Below are positions 62,223 to 64,000 of a stretch of DNA of 64,000 nt, one piece after another (the stretch's first letter is position 1; every line of letters begins with the position of its first letter). Position numbers and translations under genes: made by a program. The notes beneath the pieces were generated by a model. It worked only from the letters and a program-made list of their open reading frames with translations, was not told the DNA's origin and searched no databases. Source of the DNA: Actinomadura oligospora ATCC 43269. GTDB lineage: Bacteria > Actinomycetota > Actinomycetes > Streptosporangiales > Streptosporangiaceae. The DNA lies in NCBI RefSeq assembly GCF_000518265.1, contig NZ_JADG01000019.1:112813-176812 (forward strand), written 5' to 3'.

Positions 62223-62840
62223 GTGACCGATCTCTTCAATCTCCCCAGCATGCGGGTCGAACAGCCGCGCAAGGTCGTGCAGACCCAGACGCGGTACGAC
62301 GTGGTGGACGACCAGGGCACCCTGCTCGCCTACGTCACCGACCAGCAGGTCCGAAGCCGCCGCGAGGCGGTCCGCGCGGCCCTCCCGCAGACCGTCCGGA
62401 GCACCCACGCCACCCTCGTCCTCACGGACGCCGAGGAGGTCCCCCGGTTCGTCATCGACAAGGTGGACGCCTGGAACACCCACGTCCACCTGGCCGTCCC
62501 CGGCGAAGAGGGCGAGGCCGTGATGCGCGGAGACCGCATCGGGACCGTCCGCGCCAACTCCACCCGCCGCCAGTACTTCCTCCTCGACGCCGACGAGAAC
62601 GAGCTGGCCCAGGCCGTCGGGGACCTGCGACTGCGCAGCTTCCCCGTCACCGACAACGAGCGCCGCAGGTTCGCCGGCATCAACAAGAAGTGGGCGGGAC
62701 TGCGCGCCGAGCTGTTCACGACGGCCGACCGCTACGCGATCGAGCTCACCGAGGAGGTGTCCGAGGCCCTCCGCGTCCTGGTCGTCGTCACGGCGATCGT
62801 GCTGGACATGATGGCCTACGAGTCCAAGGAACTCGTCTGA
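62223..62840 (+). CDS. LURP-one/phospholipid scramblase-like protein
   Basis: 205 aa. A beta-barrel-like repeated pattern (YDVVDDQGTLLAYVTDQ; FVIDKVDAWNTHVHLAV; RRRFAGINKKWAGLRAELFT) and a hydrophobic C-terminal helix (ALRVLVVVTAIVLDMMAYES) are typical of the Tubby/LURP-one-related family. The ADRYAIEL motif fits scramblase-like members. Function in bacteria unknown. GTG start with weak ribosome site, possibly leaderless. Confidence 0.8.
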   Translation: MTDLFNLPSMRVEQPRKVVQTQTRYDVVDDQGTLLAYVTDQQVRSRREAVRAALPQTVRSTHATLVLTDAEEVPRFVIDKVDAWNTHVHLAVPGEEGEAVMRGDRIGTVRANSTRRQYFLLDADENELAQAVGDLRLRSFPVTDNERRRFAGINKKWAGLRAELFTTADRYAIELTEEVSEALRVLVVVTAIVLDMMAYESKELV

Positions 62841-62957
62841 CCGCCGACTGACGTCCGTCCGGCGCCGAGCCGGGCCCGGGCAACCGCCGGGGGAGCAGTC
62901 CCCGATGGTGTGGCCCGAGACGGCACGCGCGGGGTTCCCTCCGGACGCGGCAGCGGG

Positions 62958-62963
62958 TACGTT
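62958..62963 (+). promoter_or_regulatory. -10 element for leaderless gene at 62970
   Basis: TACGTT ends 6 nt before the GTG. Confidence 0.45.
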
Positions 62964-62969
62964 CCGCTT

Positions 62970-63326
62970 GTGCAGGTCGTGCCAGAACGGTCGAACAGCC
63001 GGTGGCTGTCACCGGCCATACCGACCATCGCCAACTGCGTCCTGGCCGCGCTCTGGGGGTTCTCCGCGTTCGGCGGCTGGAGCGACGACGCGTTCTGCGG
63101 CACCGGGGCCGCCCACGACGCCGACTGCGGCGACGCGGTCCTCCGCTACGTCTGGCTCTCCGCCCCGCCCGCCTTCGTCGCCGCCGGGATCGGCCTCCTG
63201 TCGTGGCTCCTCCCGAACGTCCGGCGACGACCCGCCCTCCTGGACCGCAACCTGACGATCGCGATCGGCTTCTGGGTGTTCGCCGAGGCCGTCATGTTCG
63301 TCGGCGGCTTCCTGACGAAGCACTGA
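62970..63326 (+). CDS. Small three-helix membrane protein
   Basis: 118 aa from the GTG at 62970. Three hydrophobic segments (IANCVLAALWGFSAFGGW; PPAFVAAGIGLLSWLLP; TIAIGFWVFAEAVMFVGGFL) with an external loop bearing two Cys (FCGTGAAHDADCGD). No family recognised. Confidence 0.7.
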   Translation: MQVVPERSNSRWLSPAIPTIANCVLAALWGFSAFGGWSDDAFCGTGAAHDADCGDAVLRYVWLSAPPAFVAAGIGLLSWLLPNVRRRPALLDRNLTIAIGFWVFAEAVMFVGGFLTKH

Positions 63327-63534
63327 CCACCGGCACCGCGCGGCCCTCGCCCCTCCGGACGCCCCGCCCCCCACCGGAAACCCGTCTCGGAATACGCCGA
63401 TCCTGATCACCATCGAAGCTTCCGACGGGCCGGGATGCCCGCACTTCTCAACGCATAAGCCCAGGTAGTGGACGCACAAGCGGCCGCCGCAGGGGCTCCC
63501 CGGTGACGCGCCGGAGAAAGCTCCGCCAGCCGGT

Positions 63535-63563
63535 TTGACGCAGGGGCCCCCTGGGCATACTGT
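63535..63563 (+). promoter_or_regulatory. rrn promoter P1
   Basis: TTGACG (63535-63540), 17-nt spacer, TACTGT (63558-63563). Confidence 0.7.
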
Positions 63564-63687
63564 TCTCTTCGCCCCACGGGGTTGCGGGACGTCGAACGGC
63601 GGCCGGCCCGGGGGGAAACCACCTGACACCAAGCGGTAGCGGCTTCGCCGTGCCCGCCGTCGGATGGTGCACCGGAAAAGTTCGATT

Positions 63688-63715
63688 TTGCGAATCGGCG
63701 CGGATCTGGTGAAAT
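63688..63715 (+). promoter_or_regulatory. rrn promoter P2 (weaker)
   Basis: TTGCGA (63688-63693), 16-nt spacer, TGAAAT (63710-63715). Confidence 0.45.
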
Positions 63716-63779
63716 AGAAGTGCTGCAGGGAACGGCCGCGAAAGCGGGCGGGAACTGCGGAATCAGAATCGGCCGGGAA

Positions 63780-63807
63780 TTGACAAGCCGGACGGAACTG
63801 ATAAAGT
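63780..63807 (+). promoter_or_regulatory. rrn promoter P3
   Basis: TTGACA (63780-63785), 16-nt spacer, TAAAGT (63802-63807), the form common at actinomycete rRNA promoters; start near 63814. Confidence 0.8.
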
Positions 63808-63813
63808 AAGCGA

Positions 63814-64000
63814 GTCGCCACGGAGCGAAAGCCGCGGAAAACGCGGACGGAGCGCGTGGGTGTCCGTTTCTTGAGAACTCAACAGCGTGTTAAAAGCCAG
63901 TGCCTTTATAGATCAGGCCAACGTGTCTGATCACCCCATGCTCTGAACCCTTGTGGTTCGGGGTGGGGATTTCTTTGAGGCAAACAGTCTTCGAATTGTT
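63814..64000 (+). ncRNA. Leader of the 16S-23S-5S rRNA precursor
   Basis: TTTCTTGAGAACTCAACAGC (63867-63886) is the conserved actinobacterial pre-16S leader (antitermination/processing region). A long stem around CTCTGAACC...GGTTCGGGG (about 63936-63966) resembles the RNase III processing stalk. The 16S gene itself should start just past 64000. Confidence 0.8.

Overview
The window is very GC-rich chromosomal DNA (roughly 70-72% G+C by eye) with strong third-position GC bias and many GTG starts. It shows the actinobacterial synteny blocks senX3-regX3-phoU and lpqE-carD-ispF-cysS-rlmB. Gene content (DUF3263, a CysO-like carrier, FolP2-like protein, mycosin-like protease, leaderless GTG starts, HrcA/CIRCE-controlled groEL) fits a filamentous actinomycete. 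Actinomadura or another Thermomonosporaceae/Streptosporangiales member is my best guess, from protein recall rather than any search.

Layout. 1-2.7 kb: phosphate-sensing phoU (minus, cut by the window edge) divergent from senX3-regX3, with a PHO-box-like direct repeat between them. 3-6.3 kb: LpqE-like lipoprotein, membrane redoxin-like protein, carD, ispF. 6.3-10.6 kb: repeat-rich DNA, then tyrosine catabolism (fahA, an unknown partner, hmgA). 12-15.3 kb: cysS, an orphan Clp-N-domain protein, rlmB. 15.3-20.3 kb: aldo/keto reductase, tRNA-Thr, a MarR/MFS exporter pair with a three-site operator, a RibD-like reductase and a FolP2-like protein. 20.7-26.7 kb: DUF485-actP acetate-type symporter pair and a mycosin-like subtilase. 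27.7-38.1 kb: trehalose genes otsB and otsA (8 kb apart), a PadR/FAD-monooxygenase pair, and a Ser/Thr kinase divergent from a sigma factor. 38.3-40.1 kb: a SAM-I riboswitch controlling thrC and a CysO-like sulfur carrier. 41.2-44 kb: a glutaminase-STAS-cNMP-binding fusion and a small OAA/ESA-2-type lectin.

44.3-60.2 kb is the main discovery: a 15.8-kb actinomycete integrative and conjugative element (AICE) of the pSAM2 type. It is bounded by a 104-bp direct repeat (47 bp perfect). It carries a GntR/KorSA-type repressor, a Pra-like activator, a TraB/FtsK DNA pump, a RepSA-like HUH replication initiator, excisionase and tyrosine integrase. It sits not in a tRNA gene but in the promoter/CIRCE operator of groEL. 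The integrase 3' end is the right att site, and its stop codon lies in the CIRCE spacer. The cargo includes a low-GC PD-(D/E)XK-like nuclease candidate. It also includes a three-gene minus-strand operon (class IV aminotransferase, XRE-HTH/FGE-like fusion, creatininase family) facing a HAD hydrolase; I know of no described function for this set.

60.4-64 kb: groEL, a LURP-one/scramblase-like protein, a small membrane protein, then three tandem promoters and the leader of a ribosomal RNA operon whose 16S gene should begin just beyond the window.
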